A stretch of DNA of 64,000 nt from Myxococcus dinghuensis (GCF_024198235.1 NZ_JAKCFB010000003.1:1-64000), one strand, 5' to 3'; shown: positions 16,701 through 25,423, counted from the stretch's first letter. Notes: generated from the letters alone by a model not told the origin. Numbers and translations: made by a program.

Positions 16701-17871
16701 GCGCGCGCTCCCCGGTGGCCTGGATGAAGCGCACCGCCTCGTGCATGGCGTCCAGGTCCTGGTGGCGCGTCAGGTACATCTCCTCGCCCAGGAGGCTGTG
16801 GTAGACGGGCGGCAGCTCGCGGTGGAGGATGAGCGCGGGCCCCAGCTTCTTCGCGATGGCCGCGTAGTCGTTCAGGTACTTGCGCCCGCGGCGCCGCGCG
16901 CTGTGCGCCACGTGGTAGCGCGGCGTGTAGCGGAAGTCCGCCACCGGGTCCCCCGTCACCACCCGCGCCCAGAGCCGGTACACGTCGATGTCGCACGTGT
17001 AGTTCATCATGTCCGGGATGAAGCCCCCGGGCGGACGCAGGTTGGCCTCCAGCACCACGAAGCGCCCGTCCTGCAGGCGGAAGAACTCCAGGTGGAACCA
17101 GCGCTCGCGCAGGCCGAACGCCTCCACCACCTGCCGGCCCAGCGCGTCCAGCGCGGGGGGAATCTCCAGGTGGCTCCAGAAGGAGATGTCGCGCTTCTCC
17201 ACCACCGTCTCCATGCCGCCGTCGCTGTACTCGTGGCTGAGCTGGAAGACGATGACGCCGTGGCGGTCCACGATGCCGTCGTAGGTGACGATGGTGCCGC
17301 GCACGAAGGGCTGGGCCACGTACGTGGTGGGCAGCGGGTGCGACAGGGCGTCGTCGACCTCCTGGTCGCTGGAGACCTTGAAGGTGTTGGCGGCGCCCAC
17401 GCCCACGTCGGGCTTGAGCACCAGCGGGTAGCCCACGCGCCCGGCGAACTGCTTGACCTGCGCGGCGTCACGCACGCGGATGAGGTCCGGGTGCGGCACG
17501 CCCGCCTGGTGGAAGACCTGGGCCATGCCGGACTTGGAGCGCATGCGCAGGATGTCCGCGGGCTGGAGCCCCGGCACGTGGAAGTCCTCGCGCAGCCGCG
17601 CCTCCACCTCCAGCCAGGCCTCGTTGAGCGAGTCGATGCGGTGGATGCGCCCGTGCCGCCACGTGAGGTAGCCCGCCGCGCGCTGGAGCGCGTCCTCGTC
17701 CGCCAGGCTGGGGACGAAGTAGTACTCCCGCAGGGACTCCTTCAGCTCACCGCGCAGGGACTCGTAGGGCGCGTCACCGATTCCCAGGACCGTGACACCC
17801 CGCTCACGCAGCGCCGAGACGAAGTGGAAGAAGTGGGACGGGAAGTGGGGGGAGATGAAGACGAAGTTCAT
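16681..17871 (-). CDS. ATP-grasp domain ligase
   Basis: A 396-residue protein from the ATG at 17871 (GAGGAGCC upstream). An N-terminal Rossmann-like part (MNFVFISPHFPSHFFHFV) leads into ATP-grasp subdomains. Nucleotide-binding segments are GYPLVLKPDVGVGAANTFKV, TYVAQPFVRGTIVTYDGIVD, and FFRLQDGRFVVLEANLRPPGG with the metal-binding Glu and Asn. The order matches biotin-carboxylase/carbamoyl-phosphate-synthase-like carboxylate-amine ligases. It would activate a carboxylate as an acyl-phosphate and join it to an amine. The C-terminal 100 residues are unusual and may set substrate choice. Two GNAT genes lie upstream on the same strand, separated by a hairpin. The substrates are not predictable from the sequence. 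Confidence 0.85.
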   Translation of the reverse strand: MNFVFISPHFPSHFFHFVSALRERGVTVLGIGDAPYESLRGELKESLREYYFVPSLADEDALQRAAGYLTWRHGRIHRIDSLNEAWLEVEARLREDFHVPGLQPADILRMRSKSGMAQVFHQAGVPHPDLIRVRDAAQVKQFAGRVGYPLVLKPDVGVGAANTFKVSSDQEVDDALSHPLPTTYVAQPFVRGTIVTYDGIVDRHGVIVFQLSHEYSDGGMETVVEKRDISFWSHLEIPPALDALGRQVVEAFGLRERWFHLEFFRLQDGRFVVLEANLRPPGGFIPDMMNYTCDIDVYRLWARVVTGDPVADFRYTPRYHVAHSARRRGRKYLNDYAAIAKKLGPALILHRELPPVYHSLLGEEMYLTRHQDLDAMHEAVRFIQATGERALNAPST

Positions 17872-17977
17872 GGCTCCTCGGGACGCGGCGGAAGGGAACC
17901 ATAGCGCGACGCGCGCCAGGTCCCAGTTCCTTGCCGAACCCACCCGGGCCCGGGCCCACTCCCCGCACCCCGTGGAC

Positions 17978-17998
17978 GGGAGGCCCCCACGGCCTCCC
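17978..17998 (-). terminator. Hairpin after the GNAT gene
   Basis: GGGAGGCC, five bases, then GGCCTCCC; a perfect 8-bp stem that starts 12 bases after the stop codon of the minus-strand GNAT gene. No clear T-run follows, so it is a hairpin-type stop of the weak kind common in GC-rich genomes, or an RNA stabiliser. Confidence 0.5.
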
Positions 17999-18010
17999 GC
18001 CCGGCGACCC

Positions 18011-19060
18011 TCAGCGCATGTGCACGAAGACCTGGGGGTCGGTGGGAAGCTGGATGCCCGCCGCGGGGAACGCGCTCACCACCCGCGCCCCACCCGACCA
18101 CGGCATCCACCCGGAGCGCCACATCAGCGACGTGGAGACACACGGCCCCCGCAACATCGCGCCGATGCTCGCGCCCTGCCCCGCCATGTGCCGCATGGTC
18201 GCCGCCAACAACTGCGCGCGCTCGGCCGGCGTCACGGAGTCGTGGAAGGCCATCAGGTCCACCAGGCCCACCGTCAGCTCCCCGCGCGCCTTCATCCGCA
18301 GCGTGTAGTAGTTGGCGAGGCCTCGCACCGCGCCGTCGCGCTCCAGCACGAGCGTGTTGGGCACGTCGCGGTACTGGAGCTGGTGCGCCAGCCGCTGCGC
18401 CGTATAGGCGTAGCCCAGGTTCACCGGCTCCAGCATCCGGGCGACGAGCGCCATGCTGGAGGACAGGTCCTCCGGACGATAGGGCCGCACGCCCTCCACC
18501 GGGGTGCGCAGGTAGCCCTGCCGCAGCAGGGGCCTGGCCAGGGTGAACAGCGCGCGCTCCGCCGACGACATGGACCAGCGGACCACCGCGTCCGCGTCGA
18601 AGACGTGCACCCACAGGCCCAGGTGGTTGAGGAAGCGCGTGTCACGCACCCGCTCCCAGAACCGCTGCGCGGTGGAGCCGGTGGCCACGCACGCCAGCAT
18701 GCAGGCGGCCCCGCGCTCGCGGATGCGCGTGGCCATCGTCTCCGACAGCTTCATCATCACGCCCTGGCCGCGGAATTCGGGGTCCACGCTCGCCCAGCTC
18801 CCGAACGTCCCGTCCACGTCCCGCTCCCCGAGCCGCATGCGGATGGGCTCCGCGAACAGCGTGCCCACCAGCCGCGAGCCCGAGTACGCCGCCAGCATGT
18901 AGTCGCGCCGGGCCACCGGGTTGCCGAACAACATCCAGTCGAGGAACCGGGGCGAGAAGTCCGTCACCGGGACCTTGTTTGCGTAGTAGCGCGTCCAGAC
19001 GCTGTTGACGAACCGCGCGGCCTCGACGGCGTCGCCGTCGTAGGAGCGGATCTCAACCAT
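18011..19060 (-). CDS. GNAT family acetyltransferase (second of two)
   Basis: A 349-residue protein, twice the length of a minimal GNAT. The acetyl-CoA site is recognisable in the first half: SWASVDPEFRGQGVMMKLSETMATRIRERGAA carries the R/Q-x-x-G-x-G/A loop (RGQGVM), preceded by a beta-4 strand (VDGTFGSWASV). The second half (ANYYTLRMKARGELTVGLVDLMAF) looks like a second, degenerate GNAT-like fold, as in EIS-like or double-GNAT proteins. The start at 19060 overlaps the end of the upstream GNAT gene by 8 bases, so the two are translationally linked. It probably acetylates an amine or acyl acceptor; the substrate is unknown. Confidence 0.82.
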   Translation of the reverse strand: MVEIRSYDGDAVEAARFVNSVWTRYYANKVPVTDFSPRFLDWMLFGNPVARRDYMLAAYSGSRLVGTLFAEPIRMRLGERDVDGTFGSWASVDPEFRGQGVMMKLSETMATRIRERGAACMLACVATGSTAQRFWERVRDTRFLNHLGLWVHVFDADAVVRWSMSSAERALFTLARPLLRQGYLRTPVEGVRPYRPEDLSSSMALVARMLEPVNLGYAYTAQRLAHQLQYRDVPNTLVLERDGAVRGLANYYTLRMKARGELTVGLVDLMAFHDSVTPAERAQLLAATMRHMAGQGASIGAMLRGPCVSTSLMWRSGWMPWSGGARVVSAFPAAGIQLPTDPQVFVHMR

Positions 19061-19805
19061 GGAGCTGCTCCCGCCCCGCGCCCGGGCTGGCGCCGCCGGG
19101 CGCGACGACCACGTTCTGCGGCCTGGCCTCCGCGGCGCCCTGCTGCCGGGCGTCCCCGAACAGGTGCGTGAACAGCGCGCGCGTGGTGGGGATGAGCTCG
19201 TTCCAGTCCGGCAGGTGGATGCGCTCGGGGCCCACCAGCACCCTCGCGTAGAGGGCCTCGTAGACGCGCTTCACCGTGTTGGGCGCGATGGCGTCCACGT
19301 CGAAGGCCGGCACCAGGCCCACCAGCTTGAAGCCCTGCCCCTCCGCGTTGCGCTGCGCGCGCGCCGTCTTCAGCGTGGAGTAGTAGAGCACCACCTCCGC
19401 GCCGATGTTGCCCCCCACCACCACCAGCGCCGCCGACCCGATGTGGCCGATGCCCAGCCCCCGCTTCGAGGGCTCCACCACGCCCATCACCGCCGACAAC
19501 TGCAGCCCGCGCACGTTCTTCTCGAGCGACAAGAGGCCGATGATGTCTCCCGAGTCCTTCGCGCGGCACACGATGCCGTACAGGTTCCGGTCCGAGGACT
19601 CGCCCCGGAGGAAGAACTCGCGCTCGTAGAAGGAGGGCTCCAGGTGCCGGCTCTCCGTCCCCACCTGGATGTCCGGGTACCACGCCCGCAGGAGCGCCGT
19701 CAGGCGCGGGATGTCCTCCCGTGCGAGCTGCTCCGCGGTGCATCCCGCAGGGATCTCAAGACCACTCAACATCTCGTCCAGGTTCCGCCAGGGCATCAGA
19801 TTCAT
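19053..19805 (-). CDS. GNAT family acetyltransferase (first of two)
   Basis: A 250-residue protein from ATG 19805 (MNLMPWRNLDEML). The GNAT core sits at about residues 60-150: GIVCRAKDSGDIIGLLSLEK (split), a LQLSAVMGVVEPSKRGLGIGHIGSAAL stretch with the RGLGIG acetyl-CoA loop, and VVLYYSTLKTARAQRNAEGQGFKLVGLVP, the strand-helix segment that follows. The C-terminal 60 residues are looser and end in Ala/Gly-rich sequence. A longer frame upstream lacks a good start and reads through low-quality sequence. It overlaps the second GNAT gene by 8 bases. Together with the ATP-grasp gene further down, it may be part of a small-molecule modification set. Confidence 0.8.
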   Translation of the reverse strand: MNLMPWRNLDEMLSGLEIPAGCTAEQLAREDIPRLTALLRAWYPDIQVGTESRHLEPSFYEREFFLRGESSDRNLYGIVCRAKDSGDIIGLLSLEKNVRGLQLSAVMGVVEPSKRGLGIGHIGSAALVVVGGNIGAEVVLYYSTLKTARAQRNAEGQGFKLVGLVPAFDVDAIAPNTVKRVYEALYARVLVGPERIHLPDWNELIPTTRALFTHLFGDARQQGAAEARPQNVVVAPGGASPGAGREQLHG

Positions 19806-20102
19806 GCACGCCACGGTAGGGCGCGGCGTCGAACCGGAAAGACCTCTGGCGCCACAAACGACCCGCGTCTGTCTCAGGTGTGTCAGACACCATGTCGAAA
19901 CGTGCCTTGCTCCACAGCCATCACGTCGCCGAGTGGGCAGCGACGAGGAGTGCACGCGGCCCGGGCGAATTCGTTGCGCGCGCGTCGCACGCGGGTTCCA
20001 CGCGAGGCGCCTGCTCGGACGCCCGCCGACTCGCCTCCCCACGCATTCCCAGACGCCGAGAGAGCCTCACGGCGTGACATGACTCCGGCGTCCGGAGCGC
20101 GT

Positions 20103-20795
20103 ATGAAATGGGGATGGCGCTCGCTCGTTGAATTCCTGGAGCCCCTGGAGGACAGCCCTGGTGAACCGCACATGACACCCGGTGGTGGACCCGCCGCCGC
20201 TTCGACGACGACCGGACAGGCGCTCGCCCCGGAGCGCGCGCGAGCGCTGTGGCCGCTGCCCACCGTGCTCCAGCCACACGCCAACCTGCTCACCCACTAC
20301 CTGCTGTCCTCGCTGCTCTTGGGGCCGGCGTTCCCCGTCTTCATGGTGCAGCGCTTCTTCAAGTTCCAGACGCTGCGCTACGCGCTGGACGACGAGGGCA
20401 TCACCGTGCGGTGGGGCATCCTCTTCCGGCGCGAGGTGTCGCTGACGTACGCGCGCATCCAGGACATCCACCTGTCCAGCAACCTCCTGGAGCGCTGGCT
20501 GGGGCTGGCGCGAATCCAGCTCCAGACGGCGAGCGGCAGCGCGCAGGCGGAGATCACCATCGAGGGGCTCCAGCACTTCGAGGCGATGCGGGACTTCCTC
20601 TATGCGCGCATGCGCGGCACGCGCGACGGCGCCACGGGTGGACAGGCGACTGCCCCCGGGTCGGGGGTGGGCGTGACACGCCCCGACGCGCTGGCGGACG
20701 CGCTGCGCGAGGTGGCCTCCGAGGTGCGCGCGCTCCGCGAGGAGCTGGCCACGTCCGCCCCTCCGACGAAGCCACCGGAGCCAGGGCATGGCTGA
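20103..20795 (+). CDS. bPH2-domain membrane protein (YdbS-like)
   Basis: A 230-residue protein. The ATG at 20103 follows GGAG by 7 bases; a later ATG at 20172 is possible. A membrane segment (LLTHYLLSSLLLGPAFPVFMVQRFF) precedes a bacterial PH (DUF304) domain: YALDDEGITVRWGILFRREVSLTYARIQDIHLSSNLLERWLGLARIQLQTASGS, read as consecutive strands and helix. The NLLERWLGLA turn and the ARIQDIH strand are typical of the YdbS/YdbT family. The C-terminal tail is charged and probably coiled (LREVASEVRALREELA). It overlaps the next gene, a second bPH2 protein, by 8 bases, so they form an operon and probably a complex. The role of the family is not well established. Confidence 0.82.
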   Translation: MKWGWRSLVEFLEPLEDSPGEPHMTPGGGPAAASTTTGQALAPERARALWPLPTVLQPHANLLTHYLLSSLLLGPAFPVFMVQRFFKFQTLRYALDDEGITVRWGILFRREVSLTYARIQDIHLSSNLLERWLGLARIQLQTASGSAQAEITIEGLQHFEAMRDFLYARMRGTRDGATGGQATAPGSGVGVTRPDALADALREVASEVRALREELATSAPPTKPPEPGHG

Positions 20796-21543
20796 CCTGG
20801 TCCGGGAAGGGTTGCTGCGCCTGTTGAAGGTGGACCCCCGTCCTCATCTCCCGGAGGGGACGCAGCGCGTGTTCCGCGCGTCCCCCGCGTTCCTCACGTA
20901 CCTGCGCATCCTCTGGGGACTGAAGCAGGTGGGCGTGTTGTCCGGCCTCGTCGTCGGCTGGGTCATCCTGAGCCCCCTGGTGCACCACGCGGAGATTCCC
21001 TACCTGAGCCCGCTCGTCTTCTACGGGGTGGAGGTGCTCGCGTGGGGCGGCTTCCTGCTCCAGTTGACCCTCGGCTTCCTGGTGACGCGGCTGAACTACG
21101 AGCTGCGCTGGTACGTGCTGTCCGACCGCAGCCTGCGCGTGCGCGAGGGCATCCTGAGCCTGCGCGAGAAGACGCTGGCCTTCGCCAACATCCAGCAGCT
21201 GTCCATCCACCAGAACCCGCTCCAGCGGCTGCTGGGCATCGCGGACGTGAAGGTGGAGACGGCGGGAGGCGGCAGCGGCGGCAGGCACGAGGAGAGCGCC
21301 GGCATGGGCGAGCGCCCCCACGAGGCCCACTTCCGCGGCGTCGACGACGCGGAGGCCATCCGCGACCTCATCCTCGCGCGCGTGCGCACGCACCGGGACA
21401 CCGGGCTCGGCGAGCCGACGGAGCACGTGTCCCCCCAGGCGCCGGTCCTCGTGGACACGTCGCTGGAGGCGGCCCACGCGCTGCTGGCGGAGGTGCGCGC
21501 GCTGCGCGGCGCGCTCACCGGGAAGCGCCGCGCGGCGCCGTGA
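20788..21543 (+). CDS. bPH2-domain membrane protein, partner of the preceding gene
   Basis: A 251-residue protein with two membrane helices (LKQVGVLSGLVVGWVILSPLV and VEVLAWGGFLLQLTLGFLVT), followed by a PH-like DUF304 domain: YELRWYVLSDRSLRVREGILSLREKTLAFANIQQLSIHQNPLQRLLGIADVKVETAGG, given here as its order of elements. The FANIQQLSIHQNPLQRLLGIADV part is the family's signature. A C-terminal helical tail ends LLAEVRALRGALTG, much like the tail of its neighbour, which suggests the two tails pair. The start overlaps the upstream gene by 8 bases. It probably acts in the inner membrane; function unknown. Confidence 0.83.
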   Translation: MADLVREGLLRLLKVDPRPHLPEGTQRVFRASPAFLTYLRILWGLKQVGVLSGLVVGWVILSPLVHHAEIPYLSPLVFYGVEVLAWGGFLLQLTLGFLVTRLNYELRWYVLSDRSLRVREGILSLREKTLAFANIQQLSIHQNPLQRLLGIADVKVETAGGGSGGRHEESAGMGERPHEAHFRGVDDAEAIRDLILARVRTHRDTGLGEPTEHVSPQAPVLVDTSLEAAHALLAEVRALRGALTGKRRAAP

Positions 21544-21585
21544 GCGCCGCGCCCTGGGACGACGGACGCGGCGCCCGCGACGACC

Positions 21586-23265
21586 TCAGGGCCGGGACTG
21601 GGCCAGCATCCAGTTGAAGACCTTGGGGTCCTTGTAGACGGTGTCCCAGATGTAGTGGGTGCCCGGGTTGAGGACGGTGAAGAGGTATGGCCGCTCCGGG
21701 CCCTGGCCGTTGGCGTCGAGGGCCGTGAGGCCGTCGACCCACTGCCAGCTCGCCGTCGCGGGGCGGTAGAACGCCGTCTGGTGCCGCTCCGGCGTCTTCG
21801 CGTACGCCTTCATCACGTCGCTGCTCCCGGACGCCATCGCCTTGCCCAGCTTGTCGAACCAGCCGGAGGTGGCGACGTAGAGGATGGCCTCGTCGTTGTA
21901 GCCGTGCGAGGCCCAGATGGGGAGGTTGGCGTCCACCATCGACTGCGCCCGGGCCTGGTCGGAGCCATATCCGCCGTTGCACACGGGGACGGCCGCCGCC
22001 AGCTTCCCGGGGAAGCGCCCCGCGTAGTTGAAGGTCCCGGCGCCGCCCATGCTCAGCCCCGTCAGGTAGACGCGCTTGCGGTCGACCTTGTAGGTCGAGA
22101 GGATGAACTCGAAGAACGGGTCCACCCGGTTCTCGACCTCCCACTCACTCCAGAAGCCGTCCTTGGCCGTCTGGGGCGCCACGAGGACGAAGGGATAGTC
22201 CTTGTTCTCCTGGTCGATGTAGCGCAGCGGCCCCTCCTCACGGACCTTGGGCAGCTCGCTGTTGCCGTTGCCCTGCTGCCCCATGCCGTGGAGGAAGAAG
22301 ACGATGGGCCAGTTGCTCGCCGCGTCGTAGCCGGGCGGCGTGTACACGACGTAGCCGTAGGTCTTGAGCGGGGTGGTGTCCTTGCGGAACTCGCGCACGA
22401 CGCCCCGGCCGTTCGGCGCGGCGTTCACCTGCACCTTCACGCGGTCCGACGCGGTGGCGCCGTCGTCGTCCGTCGCCACCAGCTCGAACTCGTAGAGGCC
22501 CAGCACCAGGTTGGAGGCGGTGGCGGACAGCGTCGTCGCGCCGGAGAGCGTCGCGGTGCTCGGGCCGGAGACCTGCGTCCACTGCACGGAGGCCACCGCG
22601 CCATCGATGTCCGACGCGGTGCCGCTCAGCGCGGCGGAGGTCGCGGGCTGCACCACCGCGACGTCCGCGCCCGCGGAGACCGTGGGCGGCAGGTTCGCCG
22701 GGGGCCCGCCCGCCGGGGAGCCGTAGATGACGATTTCGTCCGAAGCGCCCTTCATCGACCGCGCGAAGTGGACATAGCGCGTGCGCACCTGGACGGACTT
22801 GAGCACCCACTTCTGCCACTGCGTGGACTCGAAGGAGAGGGTGTGGACCCACGCCCCCGGCGCACCCATTTCGAAGGTGATGGTGCCTGTCTCGTACGTG
22901 TCGTAGACGCCCACCTCGGTCAGGTCGTACTCCTGCCCCAGGTCGATGATGAAGCCCATGGGGTAGGCGGACTCGGTGTAGACGACGTTGCCCCAGGTCG
23001 TGACCGGCGCCCCCCCCGTTCCCGCGCGCGGGTCCCCGACGAGGTGCTGCTCGTCCACCAGGTTCTGGTACGCCCCCGCCGTCGGGCGGACGCCATCCGG
23101 CGACAGCATCGACGGCGCGAGCGTCAGCCGCTGCGACGTGACCAGCGCCGCCGACGCGGAGCGCGGCTCCGGCGACGGCGTCTCCACCGGCTCACCACAC
23201 GCGCCCACCCACAGCGCGAGCGCGGCGGCCACGAGGCCTCTCTGGTTATTGGAATGCAATTGCAT
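21586..23265 (-). CDS. Secreted lipoprotein esterase with PKD domain (PHB-depolymerase/feruloyl-esterase-like)
   Basis: A 559-residue protein from ATG 23265, with AAGGAG upstream. The signal peptide ends in LALWVGAC (lipobox-like, then GEP). A discoidin-like beta domain follows at about 50-185 (MGFIIDLGQEYDLTEVGVYDTYE), then a PKD domain at about 195-285 (PTVSAGADVAVVQPATSAALSG, SVQWTQVSGP). The hydrolase is at about 290-559: VYTPPGYDAASNWPIVFFLHG, the nucleophile elbow LTGLSMGGAGTFNYA with Ser, and the late His in LNPGTHYIWDTVYKD. It likely cleaves ester bonds in polymers such as polyhydroxyalkanoate, cutin-like material or acylated polysaccharide, outside the cell or at its surface. It stands alone. 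It fits a predatory or scavenging lifestyle. Confidence 0.83.
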   Translation of the reverse strand: MQLHSNNQRGLVAAALALWVGACGEPVETPSPEPRSASAALVTSQRLTLAPSMLSPDGVRPTAGAYQNLVDEQHLVGDPRAGTGGAPVTTWGNVVYTESAYPMGFIIDLGQEYDLTEVGVYDTYETGTITFEMGAPGAWVHTLSFESTQWQKWVLKSVQVRTRYVHFARSMKGASDEIVIYGSPAGGPPANLPPTVSAGADVAVVQPATSAALSGTASDIDGAVASVQWTQVSGPSTATLSGATTLSATASNLVLGLYEFELVATDDDGATASDRVKVQVNAAPNGRGVVREFRKDTTPLKTYGYVVYTPPGYDAASNWPIVFFLHGMGQQGNGNSELPKVREEGPLRYIDQENKDYPFVLVAPQTAKDGFWSEWEVENRVDPFFEFILSTYKVDRKRVYLTGLSMGGAGTFNYAGRFPGKLAAAVPVCNGGYGSDQARAQSMVDANLPIWASHGYNDEAILYVATSGWFDKLGKAMASGSSDVMKAYAKTPERHQTAFYRPATASWQWVDGLTALDANGQGPERPYLFTVLNPGTHYIWDTVYKDPKVFNWMLAQSRP

Positions 23266-23516
23266 CGATGCAACTCCTTTCAATGAGTGTCAGGAGTAGA
23301 GCAATGGCAATGCCAGCACTGGGTCATCCGGATTCCAGTGGGTTGTCCATGACGCGCGGGGTGCCAGCCCCTCACACTGGGGGTGGGTCGTCCCCTCGCC
23401 TCGGAGGATGAGCGGATGAGCGCCCCGGGAAGCTGCTCGCCCCGCCTGGCCTTGAGCCCGGCTGCTCGCCCACCGGGAGGCCCACCTCATGGAATTCCGG
23501 TGGGTTGAGCGACGAC

Positions 23517-23545
23517 TTGCGCTGACTGACTGACTGGATTACAAA
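23517..23545 (+). promoter_or_regulatory. Predicted promoter of the first tetR gene (leaderless)
   Basis: A TTGCGC -35-like box and a TACAAA -10-like box separated by 17 bases. The expected transcript start would be about 2 bases before the tetR ATG, so the mRNA would be leaderless. No ribosome site is visible before this ATG, which agrees. The -10 box lies inside the operator palindrome, which fits autorepression. Confidence 0.5.
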
Positions 23546-23553
23546 TCTGGTCA
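23531..23553. promoter_or_regulatory. Predicted TetR operator in front of tetR
   Basis: A 23-bp near-palindrome: TGACTGGAT, five bases, ATCTGGTCA. It ends one base before the tetR start codon and covers the predicted -10 box. A second copy of the same design lies 50 bases before the adaptor gene (24203-24225). Two such sites flanking a tetR gene are strong evidence for its operator. Confidence 0.7.
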
Positions 23554-24153
23554 ATGAGTTCTGACCCACGCATCGCCATCCTGGAGGCCGCCGGCGAGAT
23601 CTTCGCCCGGTTCGGGTTCAAGAAGGCGTCCATCGAGGACATCGCCCGGAAGGCGGGCGTGGGCAAGGGCAGCATCTACCTGCACTTCGAGAGCAAGGAG
23701 GCGCTGTTCGAGGCCATCGTGCTGCGGTCGCACGAGCAGGGCATCTCCGAGCTCAAGACCCGCGTGCAGCAAGCGACCACCAGTGAGGAGAAGCTCCGCG
23801 CCTACATCCGCTGCAAGTTCGAGCAGCAGGCCCGGAAGCCCGGCGGACACACCATCGAGCTGAGCCACCTCTTCGACCTGGGCGTCCAGGCGATGAAGGC
23901 CAAGGACCTCGTGCCCCGGATGCGTGCGGCGGAGACCGCCGTGCTGGAGGGCATCATCGAGGAGGGCGTGGCGCAGGGGGTCTTCATGACGGCGTCCCCC
24001 GCCCTGACCGCCCAGGGCCTCCAGGAGCTCATCTCCGTGCCCACCCTCCGCATGATGGTGGAAGAACCCGACGCCCGGTTCCATCAGTCGCTGGAGACCT
24101 GCTTCGACCTCTTCATCCGCGGCCTCAAGGCCCGGCCTCCCCCCACGACCTGA
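23554..24153 (+). CDS. TetR/AcrR family repressor of the RND efflux locus
   Basis: A 199-residue regulator. The N-terminal DNA-binding domain is textbook: RIAILEAAGEIFARFGFKKASIEDIARKAGVGKGSIYLHFESKEALFEAIV, in which GKGSIYLHF is the recognition helix region. The C-terminal helical part (about 60-195) should bind a ligand or dimerise; it contains a REARK-like charged patch and ends in LFIRGLKA. It lies directly upstream of the adaptor, pump and outer-membrane factor genes on the same strand, with matching operators before itself and before the adaptor. It very likely represses both transcripts and is released by a substrate of the pump. No ribosome site precedes the ATG, consistent with a leaderless message. 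Confidence 0.92.
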   Translation: MSSDPRIAILEAAGEIFARFGFKKASIEDIARKAGVGKGSIYLHFESKEALFEAIVLRSHEQGISELKTRVQQATTSEEKLRAYIRCKFEQQARKPGGHTIELSHLFDLGVQAMKAKDLVPRMRAAETAVLEGIIEEGVAQGVFMTASPALTAQGLQELISVPTLRMMVEEPDARFHQSLETCFDLFIRGLKARPPPTT

Positions 24154-24202
24154 AGCCCCTCCCCCGCACCCAGGCGGAGCAGGGTGTTCGTTTGCCTGGG
24201 AC

Positions 24203-24225
24203 TGACCAGAAAACCAATCCAGTCA
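24203..24225. promoter_or_regulatory. Predicted TetR operator in front of the efflux operon
   Basis: TGACCAGAA, five bases, ATCCAGTCA. Read on the other strand it matches the operator before tetR at the outer ten bases of one side and eight of the other. It sits 50 bases before the adaptor start. A possible -35 box TTGCCT (24192-24197) overlaps its left side region, but the matching -10 (CAATCC) is poor. Confidence 0.65.
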
Positions 24226-24274
24226 CTCAGTGCCGGAATCCCAGAGCCCCGGCCGCAAGACGAGGAACGAAGCC

Positions 24275-25381
24275 ATGAAGAGAATCCTGAGCGCGGCAGT
24301 GGTGGCGGTGGTGATGGCGGGGTGTGGCGAGGGAGACAAGTCCGCCCCTCCGCCCGCGCCCGCGGCGCAGGTGGTCCAGAAGCCGGTGGGCGTGCGCGCC
24401 GTCACGCCGGCCACGAAGCTGGAGGCGAGCGTCCTGCGAGCCACCGGCGGGGTGCGCTCCAAGCAGGAGGCGAAGCTGAGCGCGGAGGCGTCCGGCACGC
24501 TCGTGCGCGTCACGGTGAACGCGGGCGACGCGGTGAAGCGTGGGCAGGTGCTGGCGCAACTGGACACCTCCAACGCGCGCATCACCGCCAACCAGGCCCG
24601 CGCCGGGAAGGCCGCGGCGGAGGCGGCGCTGGAGGGCGCGAGGACGGAGGTGGAGCGGGCGCGGACGCTGGCGGCGCAGGGCAGCCTCGCGCGCGCGTCG
24701 CTCGACAAGGCCGAGGTGGGCTACCGCCAGGCGCAGGCCCAGGCCCAGCAGGCCGCCGCGCAGCTCGACGGCGCGCAGGAGGCGCTGCGCGACGCCACCC
24801 TCACCGCCCCCTTCGACGGCGTCATCACCAGCCGCACCGCCAACGAGGGTGACTACGTGTCCCCGGGCACGGCCATCTTCGGGCTGGTCAACACGCAGGC
24901 GCTCGAGGTGCGGGTCCCCGTGCCGGAGGCGTTCGTGGACCGCGTGAAGGTGGGCGCGGTCATCCAGGGCACGCTCAACCCCTCCGGCGCGCCCTTCGAG
25001 GCGAAGGTGCGCAGCCTCGGCGCCACCATCGACGCGCAGACGCGCACCGTGGAGGTGCTCGCGGACGTGCTGCCGGCGAAGGCCGACGCGGTGGTGCTGC
25101 GCGCGGGCGCGCTGGTGGAGATGGACTTCTCTGGCACGGCGGGCGCCGACGACGCGGGGCAGGCGGGGCTGTTCCTGCCCACGCAGGCCGTCAACGCGCG
25201 GGGCCAGCAGGGCTTCGTCTGGGTGGTGCAGGACGGCAAGGCGCAGCGCCGTGACGTGAAGGTGGAGCGCGTGCTGCCCGGCTTCGTGCGCGTGGTGCAC
25301 GGCCTGGGCGCCAGCGACCGCGTCGTGGCCGACGCGAGCCTGCCCTTGCAGAACGGCACGGCGCTCCAGGTCGTCCAGTAG
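24275..25381 (+). CDS. RND efflux periplasmic adaptor (MFP/HlyD family) lipoprotein
   Basis: A 368-residue lipoprotein: signal MKRILSAAVVAVVMAGC with a lipobox (VMAGC). The adaptor order is complete. A lipoyl/barrel-sandwich half is at EAKLSAEASGTLVRVTVNAGDAVKRGQVLAQLDTS, a coiled-coil hairpin at about 105-165 (RARTLAAQGSLARASLDKAEVGYRQAQAQAQQ), then the second lipoyl half DATLTAPFDGVITSRTANEGDYVSPG, a beta barrel and a membrane-proximal domain ending in ALQVVQ. It links the inner-membrane RND pump to the TolC-type channel. An in-frame upstream ATG at 24230 falls beside the operator and is unlikely to be used. The pump gene follows after 42 bases. Confidence 0.93.
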   Translation: MKRILSAAVVAVVMAGCGEGDKSAPPPAPAAQVVQKPVGVRAVTPATKLEASVLRATGGVRSKQEAKLSAEASGTLVRVTVNAGDAVKRGQVLAQLDTSNARITANQARAGKAAAEAALEGARTEVERARTLAAQGSLARASLDKAEVGYRQAQAQAQQAAAQLDGAQEALRDATLTAPFDGVITSRTANEGDYVSPGTAIFGLVNTQALEVRVPVPEAFVDRVKVGAVIQGTLNPSGAPFEAKVRSLGATIDAQTRTVEVLADVLPAKADAVVLRAGALVEMDFSGTAGADDAGQAGLFLPTQAVNARGQQGFVWVVQDGKAQRRDVKVERVLPGFVRVVHGLGASDRVVADASLPLQNGTALQVVQ

Positions 25382-25423
25382 CCCCTCCCCTTCCCTTCCT
25401 CTCTTCCGACGCAGGCCCTCGCC

